This document shows, piece by piece, positions 43,348 through 52,265 of a stretch of 61,555 nt of DNA. Numbering within the stretch: the stretch's first letter is position 1; every line of letters starts with the position of its first letter. Position numbers and translations under genes: made by a program. The notes under the pieces are model-generated. The model saw nothing but the letters and a program-made list of their open reading frames with translations, made no database searches and had not been told where the DNA came from. The stretch lies in assembly GCA_017961625.1 (NCBI GenBank), contig JAGCWY010000038.1, forward strand, positions 1 through 61,555, in the 5' to 3' direction. Source of the stretch: Ruminococcus sp. Its GTDB lineage: Bacteria; Bacillota; Clostridia; Oscillospirales; Ruminococcaceae.

Positions 43348-45744
43348 TCAGGCTTCGGAAAACTCTTTAGTCACGCCGAGAACATATTTTTGCAGCTGAA
43401 CAAGATCAGCGGTCTCAAATATGCCATTCTTGTCAACGTCTGCTGCCTTTTCAGCTCTTTTATCTGCGAATTCTCCGCTTATAAGAGCCTTTCGGGCTGC
43501 CACGATGTCAAAGCTGTCAATCCTGCCGTCATCATTTATATCGCCAGTCACTGCATTTACAGCCTCGGGGCCGTCTATAGCTGTTCCTGCAACTCCGCCC
43601 ACAGCCTCGTCAACATAGAAGCTGTAATCGTCGGAGGCTGTTTCGACGTAGAGCTGCATATTTGAAGCGCCCTCGGGTATCTTGTAACTTGTATTGGCAA
43701 GCTGTATCCACTCGCCCTTGGGAACGTCCTCGACTATTGCTATCTTGTCATAGGTTACCTCTCCGGAGCTATCCTCATACTGGAGGGTGAGATAGAAATC
43801 CTGTGATGCAGGTCCATCAGTATACTTTACTACCGTGCTAAAGCTATACTCCTGTCCTGCCTTGAATACTGATGAGGAAAGGGTGCGCACTGCGCCGTTC
43901 CAGCTTGCCTCTCTGCCAGAGCAGTAAAGCGAACCGCTGCCTGAATAATACTCAGATTTATCAGCAGCTACGCTTGCAGACCCTCTTCCTCTCCATGAAT
44001 CAGTTCCGCTTTCAAAGGTGTTATGGAAGTAATATCCGTTTTCATCGGGCTCTATCACAACAGGAGTGCCGCTGAGCATCTTGCTGCCGTTGCTGCCGTT
44101 CCATGTCTGACGCTCGTACTCGAAGAAGTCGATATCAGCATATCCGCCTGTGGTCTTTGTGGGGTAGCTGTAGATACCACTGCGGTATCCAGTAAAGAGC
44201 TTCAGATCGTATGACATTGAGAGTTCCTGACCGAGCTTTGTCCAGTTCTGTCCGTCATAGGAATAGTAGAAATTAGCCTTGTCGATATTGTTTGAGGCGC
44301 TTCCGTCAGAGCCAACTGTCGCAAATTTGAAGTCAACCTTAAGGTATATTTCGTCGCCGTTCATATTTTCCTCGGCAACTATCTTGTTGGAGCTGTTTCC
44401 AATATCGTTTCCGCCGTTGACGGACATATATACCTTCTTGGATCCGCTGTCAGTAACATAGACGCCGATACAACCATATTTCAGCTGGAAAGCCGAAAGT
44501 CCTGCATAGTCGCCGGCTTTCATATTTGAAGCGTCAAGCTTTATATAGCTACTGCACGCAGGGCCCTCTGTACGCATTGTAAGGGTATTCCTTGCGTTAA
44601 GAAGATTTGTCGCAATATTCTTGTTCTTTAATCTCAGCCAGCCTTCACGCTCCGTTACCGACCACGCACTATTATCCGGATTGTGGTTCCACTGCCATTC
44701 CAGGGCAAGGTCGTTGGTTGAATAGTCAAAGCTGTCGTCGCCTGCAAGATCAGTACCCGTACCGGAACCGATGTCAAGAGTAAGTGGCGCCTTACCATTG
44801 ACGCCCATCATAGGCCAGTCATTCTGCCATGTAACAGGTACAAGAACTGGTATTCTTCCTACTGAGCCGTGATCTTGGAAGAGCAGACCGTACCACTTTC
44901 CGTCAGGAGTATCAACGATACCACCCTGAGCACAGCCACTTCCATATGTGCCAAGCCCCGAATCAAGGACAGTCTTGCTCTCGTAATAGCCGAGAAGCTC
45001 CTTTGAACGGTAAACAAATTCAAGTCTGCCGTGACCTGTCGGCCATGCTATACCGAATATATAGTAATAACCGTTTATTTTCTGAATATGCCATCCCTCT
45101 CCAGCAAGATTATCGAAATTCGTCTTGAAGAGCTGCTTCTCGGCTCCGCCAGACTTCCAGCCAGTCATATCAGAATTAAACTCTTTGATGTTACAGGTTC
45201 CGCCGGCTCCATAAACGAGGTAGTTTCTTCCGTCATCATCGAAAAGAATAGAGGCATCATGATACATACCGTTTAATTCAACACGCGACCACTCGCCGTG
45301 CTCTATATCATCCGTAGAACAGATATATGATTTATTTGTACCATAGCTTCCGAAGAAAGCATAGAACTTCTTATTCTTTTCATTATAACGAAGACTTGTC
45401 GCCCACTGTCCGTGAGAGTAATCATTCTTGCCGTTTTTCAGGTTCTGGACGTCGCCGTTTGCATAAGTATCAAAAACATAATTGCAGATTTCCCACGAAA
45501 CAAGGTCATTGGACTTCATTATCGGTGCGCCCGGACTGAAGAACATTGTTGTACTAACCATATAATATGTGTCCCCGACTCTTATAACATCGTCGTCTGG
45601 TACGTCAGCCCATATTATAGGATTTGACACCGACGCGGCCGCCTCTGCCTTCGATGCTATAATGCCGCCTGTGACAGACGGTACAGCAACTGCTGCCGAC
45701 AACAATAAAGCAGCCGCTGCTTTTACTTTTTTGCCTAAAAACAT
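43348..45744 (-). CDS. Secreted GH43 enzyme with CBM22 and dockerin
   Basis: A 798-residue secreted enzyme. After a signal peptide (cleavage after AEA, near residue 35), residues about 40-330 form a GH43 five-blade propeller: IIWADVPDDDVIRVGDTYYM holds the likely catalytic base Asp, and HDASILFDDDGRNYLVYG the middle Asp. A beta-xylosidase-type concanavalin-like domain follows (about 335-555), then a CBM22-like module (about 575-730) and a dockerin (about 735-798: DINDDGRIDSFDI, DVDKNGIFETADL). The expected substrate is arabinoxylan, as arabinofuranosidase or xylosidase. GGAGG 7 bases upstream fixes the ATG at 45744. This module order is known from Ruminococcus cellulosomal enzymes. Confidence 0.9.
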   Translation of the reverse strand: MFLGKKVKAAAALLLSAAVAVPSVTGGIIASKAEAAASVSNPIIWADVPDDDVIRVGDTYYMVSTTMFFSPGAPIMKSNDLVSWEICNYVFDTYANGDVQNLKNGKNDYSHGQWATSLRYNEKNKKFYAFFGSYGTNKSYICSTDDIEHGEWSRVELNGMYHDASILFDDDGRNYLVYGAGGTCNIKEFNSDMTGWKSGGAEKQLFKTNFDNLAGEGWHIQKINGYYYIFGIAWPTGHGRLEFVYRSKELLGYYESKTVLDSGLGTYGSGCAQGGIVDTPDGKWYGLLFQDHGSVGRIPVLVPVTWQNDWPMMGVNGKAPLTLDIGSGTGTDLAGDDSFDYSTNDLALEWQWNHNPDNSAWSVTEREGWLRLKNKNIATNLLNARNTLTMRTEGPACSSYIKLDASNMKAGDYAGLSAFQLKYGCIGVYVTDSGSKKVYMSVNGGNDIGNSSNKIVAEENMNGDEIYLKVDFKFATVGSDGSASNNIDKANFYYSYDGQNWTKLGQELSMSYDLKLFTGYRSGIYSYPTKTTGGYADIDFFEYERQTWNGSNGSKMLSGTPVVIEPDENGYYFHNTFESGTDSWRGRGSASVAADKSEYYSGSGSLYCSGREASWNGAVRTLSSSVFKAGQEYSFSTVVKYTDGPASQDFYLTLQYEDSSGEVTYDKIAIVEDVPKGEWIQLANTSYKIPEGASNMQLYVETASDDYSFYVDEAVGGVAGTAIDGPEAVNAVTGDINDDGRIDSFDIVAARKALISGEFADKRAEKAADVDKNGIFETADLVQLQKYVLGVTKEFSEA

Positions 45745-45778
45745 TTTAATACCTCCTGAATTCAAGTTCGCCTTTTTC

Positions 45779-45908
45779 CTGACATATCCCCTGTCAGCGC
45801 ATAAGAATTATAATGCTCAATATATATACTATTGAACATTCCTACATATTGATGACGTTTTCAACACTACTCCTTGTTTATTTTACCATTAATTTCAAAT
45901 AGGTTCAA
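45779..45908 (-). promoter_or_regulatory. Promoter and leader hairpin of the GH43 gene
   Basis: Minus strand: TTGAAC (45908-45903), 17 bases, TAAAAT (45885-45880). In the leader CTGACA (45797-45792) pairs with TGTCAG (45784-45779). The remaining bases up to the smpB promoter are AT-rich and otherwise empty. Confidence 0.6.
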
Positions 45909-46103
45909 CCGCTTTTTTGAAGATTAGGTGGACAAAATGAATATCATACTATCATTCGCACAAATTACAGCATAATTTTTTTATAATAATCATTATATTA
46001 ACATTATATCCGACTTAGCCTTAAATATTTCCACATTATCCGTAAAGGAACTAATATCAGAAAGCTTTACGACATTATCTGCTATTTCTCGTGATAGCTG
46101 CTG

Positions 46104-46132
46104 TTGACTTTTGGCCTACGATAGTGTATAAT
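46104..46132 (+). promoter_or_regulatory. Promoter of smpB
   Basis: TTGACT 46104-46109, 17 bases, TATAAT 46127-46132, 24 bases before the smpB start. Confidence 0.8.
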
Positions 46133-46156
46133 TTTTTACAGACAGGAGATGATAAA

Positions 46157-46621
46157 ATGCGTTCAAAAGGTACTAAAACTATTGCAGAAAACCGTAAGGC
46201 TCGTCACGACTACTTCGTTCTCGAATCCTATGAGGCCGGTATTGAGCTGGTGGGCACGGAAGTGAAGTCCATACGTCAGGGCGGAGTAAATCTCAAGGAT
46301 TCATGGTGCTCTATCGACAAGGGCGAGCTTTTCGTACGTGGTATGCATATCTCCCCTTACGAGAAAGGCAATATCTTCAACCGAGATCCCATGAGAGTAA
46401 GAAAACTCCTCATGCATAAACGCGAGATAAATAAATTATATGGTACTCTCAAACAGGAAGGCCTGTCTCTTATACCATTGAGCCTTTACTTCAAGGACTC
46501 AAGAGTAAAGATGCAGGTTGGTCTCTGCAAGGGCAAAAAGCTCTACGACAAGCGTGCAGATATCGCCAAGCGCGACGCCAACCGCGAAATAGACCGCAAT
46601 ATAAAAACCAGGAACCAGTAA
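46157..46621 (+). CDS. smpB: SsrA-binding protein
   Basis: A 154-residue SmpB, the partner that delivers tmRNA to stalled ribosomes. It has I-A-E-N-R-K-A-R-H-D-Y, the E-L-V-G-T-E-V-K-S-I-R block, and a lysine-rich C-terminal tail (GKKLYDKRADIAKRDANREIDR) that enters the mRNA channel. The start at 46157 follows AGGAG; the upstream frame from 46091 runs through the promoter and is rejected. An S66 peptidase gene follows after 13 bases. Its RNA partner ssrA lies 4.4 kb away on the other strand. Confidence 0.96.
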   Translation: MRSKGTKTIAENRKARHDYFVLESYEAGIELVGTEVKSIRQGGVNLKDSWCSIDKGELFVRGMHISPYEKGNIFNRDPMRVRKLLMHKREINKLYGTLKQEGLSLIPLSLYFKDSRVKMQVGLCKGKKLYDKRADIAKRDANREIDRNIKTRNQ

Positions 46622-46634
46622 CGAAAGGATAAAT

Positions 46635-47756
46635 ATGCTGTACCCAAAGCCTCTCAAAAAAGGTGATAAAGTAGCTATTATAAGTCTTTCAAGCGGTATT
46701 CTCGGTGAGCCATATTGCGCTCATGAAAAAGAGCTCGGAATAAAAAAGCTTCGTGAATTCGGTCTTGAAACCGTTTTCACAAAGCACGCACTCATGGGAA
46801 ATGACTATATTCTCTCTCACCCTGAAGCTCGCGCCGAAGACCTGAAGGAAGCCTTTCTTGACAGCTCCGTAAGCGGTATTATCTGCGCTATCGGCGGTAT
46901 AGAAACCTTCCGTACCTTTCCATACCTTATGGAGGATAAGGAGTTTATCAGTGCCGTTAAGCAGAATCCAAAGTTTTTTCTTGGCTTTTCCGATACTACC
47001 AATAACCACTTTATGTTCCATAGACTAGGATTGCAGACTTTCTACGGTCAGTCTTTCATTTGCGACCTTGCTGATATTTCGGGTGATATGCTCCCCTATT
47101 CAAAGACGCAGTTTGAAAGTTGCTTTACAACCTATCAAGGAAGGAAGATAACTCCATCCGATGTATGGTACGAAGAAAGAAGTGATTTCTCCGCAGCAGC
47201 TGTGGGTAATATGCCTGTTTCGCACAAGGAAGAACACGGCTATGAACTTTTACAGGGCAGTCCTGTTTTTAGCGGAGAGCTTCTCGGCGGCTGTATCGAA
47301 AGTATAGGTGAAATGCTTCTCGGAATAAATATCGAAAGCTTCGGAAGTATCCCTGCTCATTATATTGAAGCCTGTCCCGGGCTTGCAGAGGATCTCGAAA
47401 AACAGAAGGAAATAATCCGGAAATACGACATTTTCCCAAGTTCCGAAGAATGGCGGGGTAAGATACTTTTTGCAGAGACCAGTGAGGAAACTCCTGATCC
47501 CGAAAGGCTCGCCGAATACCTTTCGGCTATGAAAAATGAAGGTGTTTTCGAGAATATAAATGGAATTATCGTTGGAAAGCCAATGAATGAGAAATACTAT
47601 GAGGAATATAAATCCGTATGGCGTGAGATTGTAGATTACGAAAAACTCCCCATACTGTACAATGTAAATTTCGGTCATGCTGCTCCAAGAGCTATTCTGC
47701 CATACGGCGCCACAGCAAAGGTAAGCGCCGATAAACAGGAACTAATCCTTTTATAA
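46635..47756 (+). CDS. S66-family peptidase (LD-carboxypeptidase/MccF-like)
   Basis: A 373-residue S66 peptidase. The nucleophile is S119 in L-G-F-S-D-T-T-N, with E281 in F-A-E-T-S-E-E and H348 in F-G-H-A-A-P-R completing the Ser-Glu-His triad. The family holds cytoplasmic LD-carboxypeptidases for murein recycling and MccF-type enzymes that cleave peptidyl-nucleotide toxins; the length and E-T-S-E motif lean toward the MccF-like branch, which I cannot confirm. No signal peptide. Probably co-transcribed with smpB (13-base gap, AAAGGA site). Confidence 0.85.
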   Translation: MLYPKPLKKGDKVAIISLSSGILGEPYCAHEKELGIKKLREFGLETVFTKHALMGNDYILSHPEARAEDLKEAFLDSSVSGIICAIGGIETFRTFPYLMEDKEFISAVKQNPKFFLGFSDTTNNHFMFHRLGLQTFYGQSFICDLADISGDMLPYSKTQFESCFTTYQGRKITPSDVWYEERSDFSAAAVGNMPVSHKEEHGYELLQGSPVFSGELLGGCIESIGEMLLGINIESFGSIPAHYIEACPGLAEDLEKQKEIIRKYDIFPSSEEWRGKILFAETSEETPDPERLAEYLSAMKNEGVFENINGIIVGKPMNEKYYEEYKSVWREIVDYEKLPILYNVNFGHAAPRAILPYGATAKVSADKQELILL

Positions 47757-47783
47757 CATACTGATTCAATAAATATGCTTAAA

Positions 47784-47826
47784 AAAACAGGCAAAAGAAG
47801 TGTGATAACTTCTTTTGCCTGTTTTT
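47784..47826. terminator. Bidirectional terminator
   Basis: AACAGGCAAAAGAAG pairs with CTTCTTTTGCCTGTT with runs of A and T on the outside. It lies between the S66 gene and the convergent GNAT gene. Confidence 0.9.
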
Positions 47827-48283
47827 AATCAATACTATCTGCGACCGGCAGGTCTTTTTCAAGTACATAGCTGTTTTCTCTTTCTTCATATAAGCGGAAA
47901 TCGTTTCGCTTATAAAAGTTTATAGCATTGAGATTGTCCTTTTCCACCTCGAGCCTAAGCAGCTTCATACCGCTCCTACTGGTGAAATCCTCAACCTCAT
48001 GCAGTATATAAGAGCCTACGCCCTTACTCCTGTGTGCTTTTGAAACTGCAAGCATAGAAAGATATGCTATCCTTCCGCTTGTGTCGTTGTCGTAAAAAGC
48101 TGCAAAGCCTGCCGCATTATTATCGTTTTCGTCATAAACTGCAAGAAATCTTCCGCATTCTGAAAGCTTACGTGCCATAGTGCGTCGGAATTCGCTTCCG
48201 CGTGATAAAGAGTGCAGGATACCAACAAAACTGTCAAGTATATCTCTGATCTCTTTCTCACGGCAGATTATTGCTTTTTCCAT
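47825..48283 (-). CDS. GNAT-family N-acetyltransferase
   Basis: A 152-residue acetyltransferase with the acetyl-CoA loop A-H-R-S-K-G-V-G-S-Y (R/Q-x-x-G-x-G/A type) near residue 83 and the closing N-A-I-N-F-Y-K-R-N-D-F-R. It starts 16 bases inside the end of the CapK-like gene, so it belongs to the same operon. Last of a three-gene unit, ATP-grasp, CapK-like, GNAT. Confidence 0.85.
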   Translation of the reverse strand: MEKAIICREKEIRDILDSFVGILHSLSRGSEFRRTMARKLSECGRFLAVYDENDNNAAGFAAFYDNDTSGRIAYLSMLAVSKAHRSKGVGSYILHEVEDFTSRSGMKLLRLEVEKDNLNAINFYKRNDFRLYEERENSYVLEKDLPVADSID

Positions 48284-49578
48284 TCGTTCACCACTGGCTT
48301 TCTTTTACCGCTTGCAAGTATCGGTATTTCCTCTACCTTTTCAACTGATATCTCAGCGCGTTCACCAAGGAGATCAAGCAACTCTGCTTCACATTCCTTT
48401 GTGGAAATATTTTCTTCCATATTCAGTCTGATCTTATATTCATGCTCACCTGTCTGTATGAATTGCCACTGGATTATTCCCTTGAGGTTTTTGAGTATTC
48501 TTGCTAGAGCCATAGGCTGTACCGGGTTTCCGTTGGTATCAAAGATAAGGTCAAGCCTTCTGCCATAAAGCTTGCTGATATACGGCCAACCATGGCTAAG
48601 CTTGTTTCCTTCTGCCATTATAGCAGTATCACCAGTGTCGTATCTTATCAGAGGGAATGCGTAATTATACAGGTCAGTGATAACTATGCGTCCCAATTCT
48701 CCGGGCTCCGCAGGCTTGTCCTCTTCAAGCTTTAATATCTCGAAATAGTAGCTTGCATGGTTCAGGTAGTACTCATACTCACCCTTTGCACTCTGCTGAC
48801 CAAGTATGCCCTGTTCCTCATTGCTGTATCTTTCAAGAACGTTACAACCAATAAGGCGCTTAAGCTCACTTCTTGTCTGCTCCTTGAGCATTTCCGAGCC
48901 TGTAAATATTACCTTAAGTGAAGGAAGCGGAGTAGGATGCTCCCCAAGATACTGCGCTATCTGATCGAACCAGTTGGCATATCCAAGAAGGGCAACTACG
49001 TGTTCATTCTTTACTGTCTCAACAAGATTCTTTACAGTATCATTGTCCATTTTGCTTATATTTATTGCAAGGATATTTTCCATGAACTGCTGTTTCTTGG
49101 ACTTATTGTGCCATTTTGTCCATACTCTGCACTGTCCCAGCTTTTCATGTGACTTGAAACCACCGAGCATACCGAAGTATTTCAGCTCTGCGATTCTTCT
49201 GTTGCGCTTTCTGGTATCAGCCGGTACCGCAAAGGGTGTACCGGTAGAACCGGACGTCCTCTGAACGTATATCTCCTTGGTCTTCTGCTCGGGGATATCC
49301 TCAGCCTTGACTGCGACCTGGTCGTGATTGGCAATAAGTATATTTTTGTTTACTATCGGGAAGCTCGTTATATCGTTGCTGTCATACTGCGAATAGAATG
49401 CGCTGTGCTTCTTAGCAAATTCAAGAAGATTCTTAAGGGACTCAGCCTGAAGCTGCTTGCCGCGCTTTTCGTCGTTAAGTATGGTATGTATTTCACGATA
49501 ATGCTTGCCCACAGGACTTCCATGAAGAAAATCGTTCGTCCAGTAAATAGAACGTCTTAAAAAACCACCAATGCTCAT
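48268..49578 (-). CDS. CapK/PaaK-like adenylate-forming enzyme
   Basis: A 436-residue member of the phenylacetate-CoA ligase-like, adenylate-forming proteins that includes CapK. The phosphate loop is V-Q-R-T-S-G-S-T-G-T-P near residue 105; further motifs are Y-S-N-E-E-Q-G and I-R-Y-D-T-G-D. Such proteins activate a carboxylate as an adenylate, and CapK-like members sit in polysaccharide loci. No carrier protein is adjacent. GGAGG lies 6 bases before the ATG, and the ATP-grasp gene ends two bases upstream. Confidence 0.85.
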   Translation of the reverse strand: MSIGGFLRRSIYWTNDFLHGSPVGKHYREIHTILNDEKRGKQLQAESLKNLLEFAKKHSAFYSQYDSNDITSFPIVNKNILIANHDQVAVKAEDIPEQKTKEIYVQRTSGSTGTPFAVPADTRKRNRRIAELKYFGMLGGFKSHEKLGQCRVWTKWHNKSKKQQFMENILAINISKMDNDTVKNLVETVKNEHVVALLGYANWFDQIAQYLGEHPTPLPSLKVIFTGSEMLKEQTRSELKRLIGCNVLERYSNEEQGILGQQSAKGEYEYYLNHASYYFEILKLEEDKPAEPGELGRIVITDLYNYAFPLIRYDTGDTAIMAEGNKLSHGWPYISKLYGRRLDLIFDTNGNPVQPMALARILKNLKGIIQWQFIQTGEHEYKIRLNMEENISTKECEAELLDLLGERAEISVEKVEEIPILASGKRKPVVNEWKKQ

Positions 49579-49579
49579 T

Positions 49580-50776
49580 TTAATCCTCCATCATAACAGT
49601 ATAAAGCTCGTTGATCCTGTCCAAAGTACGTATCATTTCCGAACTGTCACTGAACTTCATAAAGATTATACCCAGCGCCTTTGCGGCGTTGTCGAATCTT
49701 TCGATACTGTCGCCTTTCTTCTTATATTCGCATTTTCTTATTATATATTTCTCAAGCTCGCCGGAATACTGGATATGTTCGTATATCCCGTCACGGTCGG
49801 TATGCAGATTATGGGTTGCATAGTACGGCACAGGCTCGCTTATGTTCATTACAGGCACCTCGCCCATAGCTGCCTTTACGGTCATTTCAACAACATCGAC
49901 GCCGAATATGTAACCAAGAAGGTCGGGAATCATATTTCCACCGTTTCTCGGTCCTACGTCTATCATAAATACCCTGTCATTTTTGTCAGAGACTAGCTCA
50001 ACATTCATCGCACCGAATCTAATTCCGAGCTTGTCTACCATAGTCTGAAGTGTATCCTTTACGCTGTTAAAGACCTTATCTGTCAGCTCCGGAGGATAGC
50101 TCTTTCCCACGGGAACGAGAGGATTGACGTTATTGTCGCGGTGACAGTTCATAAGTCCCCACATTATAACCTTTCCGTCCCATACAAATATGTCTCCACC
50201 GATCAGATATGGATGTGCCTTTTCGATGTACTCCTCTATGATTATCCTGTGGCTCCTTGAAAATGAAAAAGCAAAATCAAGAGCCTGTGAGAGTGTGTCC
50301 CAGCTCCTAAGTACAGTTGCGCCCTTGCTTCCCGACGAATCAACAGGCTTGATTATGACCGGAAGTGTAAATCTGTCGGTATCTCTTATCGCCTCGTCCG
50401 CGTCAGTATAGCCTGCCGCTGCAGGGGTATTAAAGCCGTTTTCAGATAAGAATGCTCTGAATCTGTCCTTATTGCAAAGTATTTCAACAGACTCATAAGG
50501 ATTTGTGTTCAGCTCCATTTTCTCGGCAACATAAGCCGCTGTGGGCGCTGCAGGGTCAGAGGCATAGGCTACGATACCATCGATCTGTTCTTTCTTTGCA
50601 ACATCAAGTATTGCTTCCTTATCAGTAGTGCTCACAAGGTAGAACTTATCAGCAACATACTGTCCCGGGTTATCCGTGAGATAATCGCAGAGCACTGTGT
50701 AATAACCCAGTCTTTTCGCGGTCTCGATAGCAATGACCTGCTGTGCTGAGCCGCCTAACAATAATATTTTCTTCAT
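49580..50776 (-). CDS. ATP-grasp ligase
   Basis: A 398-residue ATP-grasp protein: an N-terminal Rossmann-like part (KKILLLGGSAQQVIAIETAKRLGY), then the ATP-grasp fold with L-P-V-I-I-K-P-V-D-S-S-G-S-K-G as phosphate loop and R-V-F-M-I-D-V-G-P-R-N-G-G-N as the Mg-binding stretch. These enzymes couple a carboxylate to an amine through an acyl phosphate. It leads an operon with a CapK-like adenylating enzyme and an acetyltransferase. The substrates are unknown. The start at 50776 is chosen over the longer frame from 50824, which has no domain support. Confidence 0.85.
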   Translation of the reverse strand: MKKILLLGGSAQQVIAIETAKRLGYYTVLCDYLTDNPGQYVADKFYLVSTTDKEAILDVAKKEQIDGIVAYASDPAAPTAAYVAEKMELNTNPYESVEILCNKDRFRAFLSENGFNTPAAAGYTDADEAIRDTDRFTLPVIIKPVDSSGSKGATVLRSWDTLSQALDFAFSFSRSHRIIIEEYIEKAHPYLIGGDIFVWDGKVIMWGLMNCHRDNNVNPLVPVGKSYPPELTDKVFNSVKDTLQTMVDKLGIRFGAMNVELVSDKNDRVFMIDVGPRNGGNMIPDLLGYIFGVDVVEMTVKAAMGEVPVMNISEPVPYYATHNLHTDRDGIYEHIQYSGELEKYIIRKCEYKKKGDSIERFDNAAKALGIIFMKFSDSSEMIRTLDRINELYTVMMED

Positions 50777-50902
50777 ATATATGCTTCTTCCTTTTGCTTT
50801 TGAAATAAAACCTTGAGAACGCAAGGATTTAGCTTTCTATATCAATTACGACGATGTCAGGTACGTCTCACAGCCGCATATTTTATGCAAGCAAAATAAA
50901 TC

Positions 50903-50966
50903 CCTATATACCGTTATATAAATGATATATAAGGATTTGTCTGTGACACTTTTGGTCACCTGATGA
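50903..50966 (-). terminator. Probable terminator behind ssrA
   Basis: On the minus strand AAATCC...GGATTT with AT-rich inner pairs (TATAT) follows the tmRNA end, preceded by a GTGAC/GTCAC hairpin, and leads into ATTTTG. Confidence 0.45.
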
Positions 50967-50970
50967 TATT

Positions 50971-51340
50971 TGGTGGAGGCGAGGGGAATTGAACCCCTGT
51001 CCGAAAGCCTGTTCATGCAACTTTCTACGAGCGTATCTTACCTATTATGATTCCCTGCGGCGGCTGCCGGTAAACGGGCTGGGGCAGCAGGTAGTCCGTA
51101 TACAACTGCCGGACACGGACACTTCCGGCAATCGTTCACCGCTCATCGATGCCCAAGCGGGAGCCGCGGTACTCACCCGGTGGACAGAAGCTGACTTAAG
51201 CAGCTACCAGTTCGCTATTTCTAGAAACTGTAATGTTATTTCTTGCGTTTATATTTAAACGTGGCGCAGGTTATGGAGATCACGCCATTCTCCGCTCGCT
51301 TATCACACTTCGAGACCCCCGTCGAAACCTTTACGCCCCC
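50971..51340 (-). ncRNA. ssrA: Transfer-messenger RNA (tmRNA)
   Basis: The minus strand reads GGGGGCGTAAAGGTTTCGAC at the 5' end and CAGGGGTTCAATTCCCCTCG then CCTCCACCA at the 3' end, the two halves of the tmRNA tRNA-like domain. The 7-bp acceptor stem (GGGGGCG with CGCCTCC) fits with one wobble. The tag frame from GCA (51246) to TAA (51196) encodes ARNNITVSRNSELVAA, 16 residues, longer than the usual ten or so and ending VAA instead of LAA. Works with SmpB encoded at 46157. Confidence 0.95.
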
Positions 51341-51386
51341 ATAAAAAGAGGGTATAGGTTAGGGAGCTGAAAATGCTCCGAGTCTT

Positions 51387-51415
51387 ATTATACATTGTTT
51401 GTTCAAATTTGTCAA
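51387..51415 (-). promoter_or_regulatory. Consensus promoter of ssrA
   Basis: TTGACA (51415-51410), 17 bases, TATAAT (51392-51387). It gives a precursor about 40 nt longer than the mature 5' end, with a GGAGC...GCTCC hairpin that may guide processing. Confidence 0.9.
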
Positions 51416-51528
51416 CTGTATAATAATGACATTTTTGTCAAAATCATTGCTTCTTTATATAGATTTTGGACATATATTCTGCCCAAAAGGAGACCTCACA
51501 GCTGTCTTAGGTATGGAGCGTACATAAA

Positions 51529-51560
51529 AAACGTCTCCGGATAATTGACCGGAGACGTTC
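51529..51560 (-). terminator. Terminator of the EAL/SipW/AAA operon
   Basis: AACGTCTCCGG pairs perfectly with CCGGAGACGTT, followed on the minus strand by TTTTTT. Confidence 0.92.
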
Positions 51561-51566
51561 TTTTTT

Positions 51567-51794
51567 TTAGCCAAGAGATCGAAGCTTTTTTTGCAGCTCT
51601 ATCATATGATTACGGCAAGCTGTTATCTCGCCTGTATACTTATTGAACCACTCTACGTCTGTTTCGTCAGGCTGCTCCTGTAGGAGTATAGCCTGTACAA
51701 GCGCCGACTGTGAACGTGAACGCTTTCTTTCAATCTCCTTAATAGTGCTCATGCAGAGCTTTATTTCCTTTTTCAGACGTCTTTTTTCGCCCAT
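51567..51794 (-). CDS. Small helical hypothetical protein
   Basis: A 75-residue, charged, wholly helical protein (two predicted helices, KKEIKLCMSTIKEIERKR and GEITACRNHMIELQKKL). No family is known to me. It is the last gene of the seven-gene operon, 18 bases behind the 150-residue membrane protein and just before the terminator. Its size and charge would fit an adaptor or a partner of the coiled coils in the large fusion protein. Confidence 0.55.
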   Translation of the reverse strand: MGEKRRLKKEIKLCMSTIKEIERKRSRSQSALVQAILLQEQPDETDVEWFNKYTGEITACRNHMIELQKKLRSLG

Positions 51795-51812
51795 ACTAAA
51801 TCCTCCTCTGCA

Positions 51813-52265
51813 TCAATACCCCTGCTTGTCTATCGAACCGACAAGGGCTTCTGCCTCTTCGTATCCTTTATCAAGACCGTCAAGAATATCCTGAAGAGCT
51901 GTTTCAAGCTCGTCCAGTTTCTTTGTCATCTGTTCAGGATACTTCATAAGGCAGGCATTTACCTCGTTGACGGTCTTCTTTTCATCCTCAAGGTCGTCTA
52001 TCAGGAACACAAATGAATTCGCACCGCTCATATCGCTGAGTATACGCCGGTATCTCAGTTCCTTATCCCCTTCCCCGTTTTTATACGATTTGATGTCTTC
52101 CACCACATCTCCGAGGCAGGTACGGTACTGACTCTTGTAGGTCTCCTGTACACGTCTGACTTCGTCCATATACAGTGCAATGAATACGAGCAGTGCAACG
52201 AATGTTATAATGAACAGAATGATCGCACTAATCATTCTCCTCTTCATCAGCTTCTCTTGGTTCAA
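51813..52265 (-). CDS. Hypothetical protein with one N-terminal membrane helix
   Basis: A 150-residue protein with a basic start, one strong membrane helix (about residues 11-32) and a helical soluble part rich in Asp, Glu and Lys. It resembles no family I know. The start overlaps the end of the large fusion gene by about 38 bases, or less if the in-frame ATG at 52247 or 52235 is used; a GAGGAG site lies right before the latter. The overlap suggests translational coupling with the fusion protein. Confidence 0.6.
   Translation of the reverse strand: MNQEKLMKRRMISAIILFIITFVALLVFIALYMDEVRRVQETYKSQYRTCLGDVVEDIKSYKNGEGDKELRYRRILSDMSGANSFVFLIDDLEDEKKTVNEVNACLMKYPEQMTKKLDELETALQDILDGLDKGYEEAEALVGSIDKQGY

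Noticed and set aside
46091..46156. Longer start for smpB
   Set aside because: The extension crosses the TATAAT box and adds a sequence absent from SmpB proteins.
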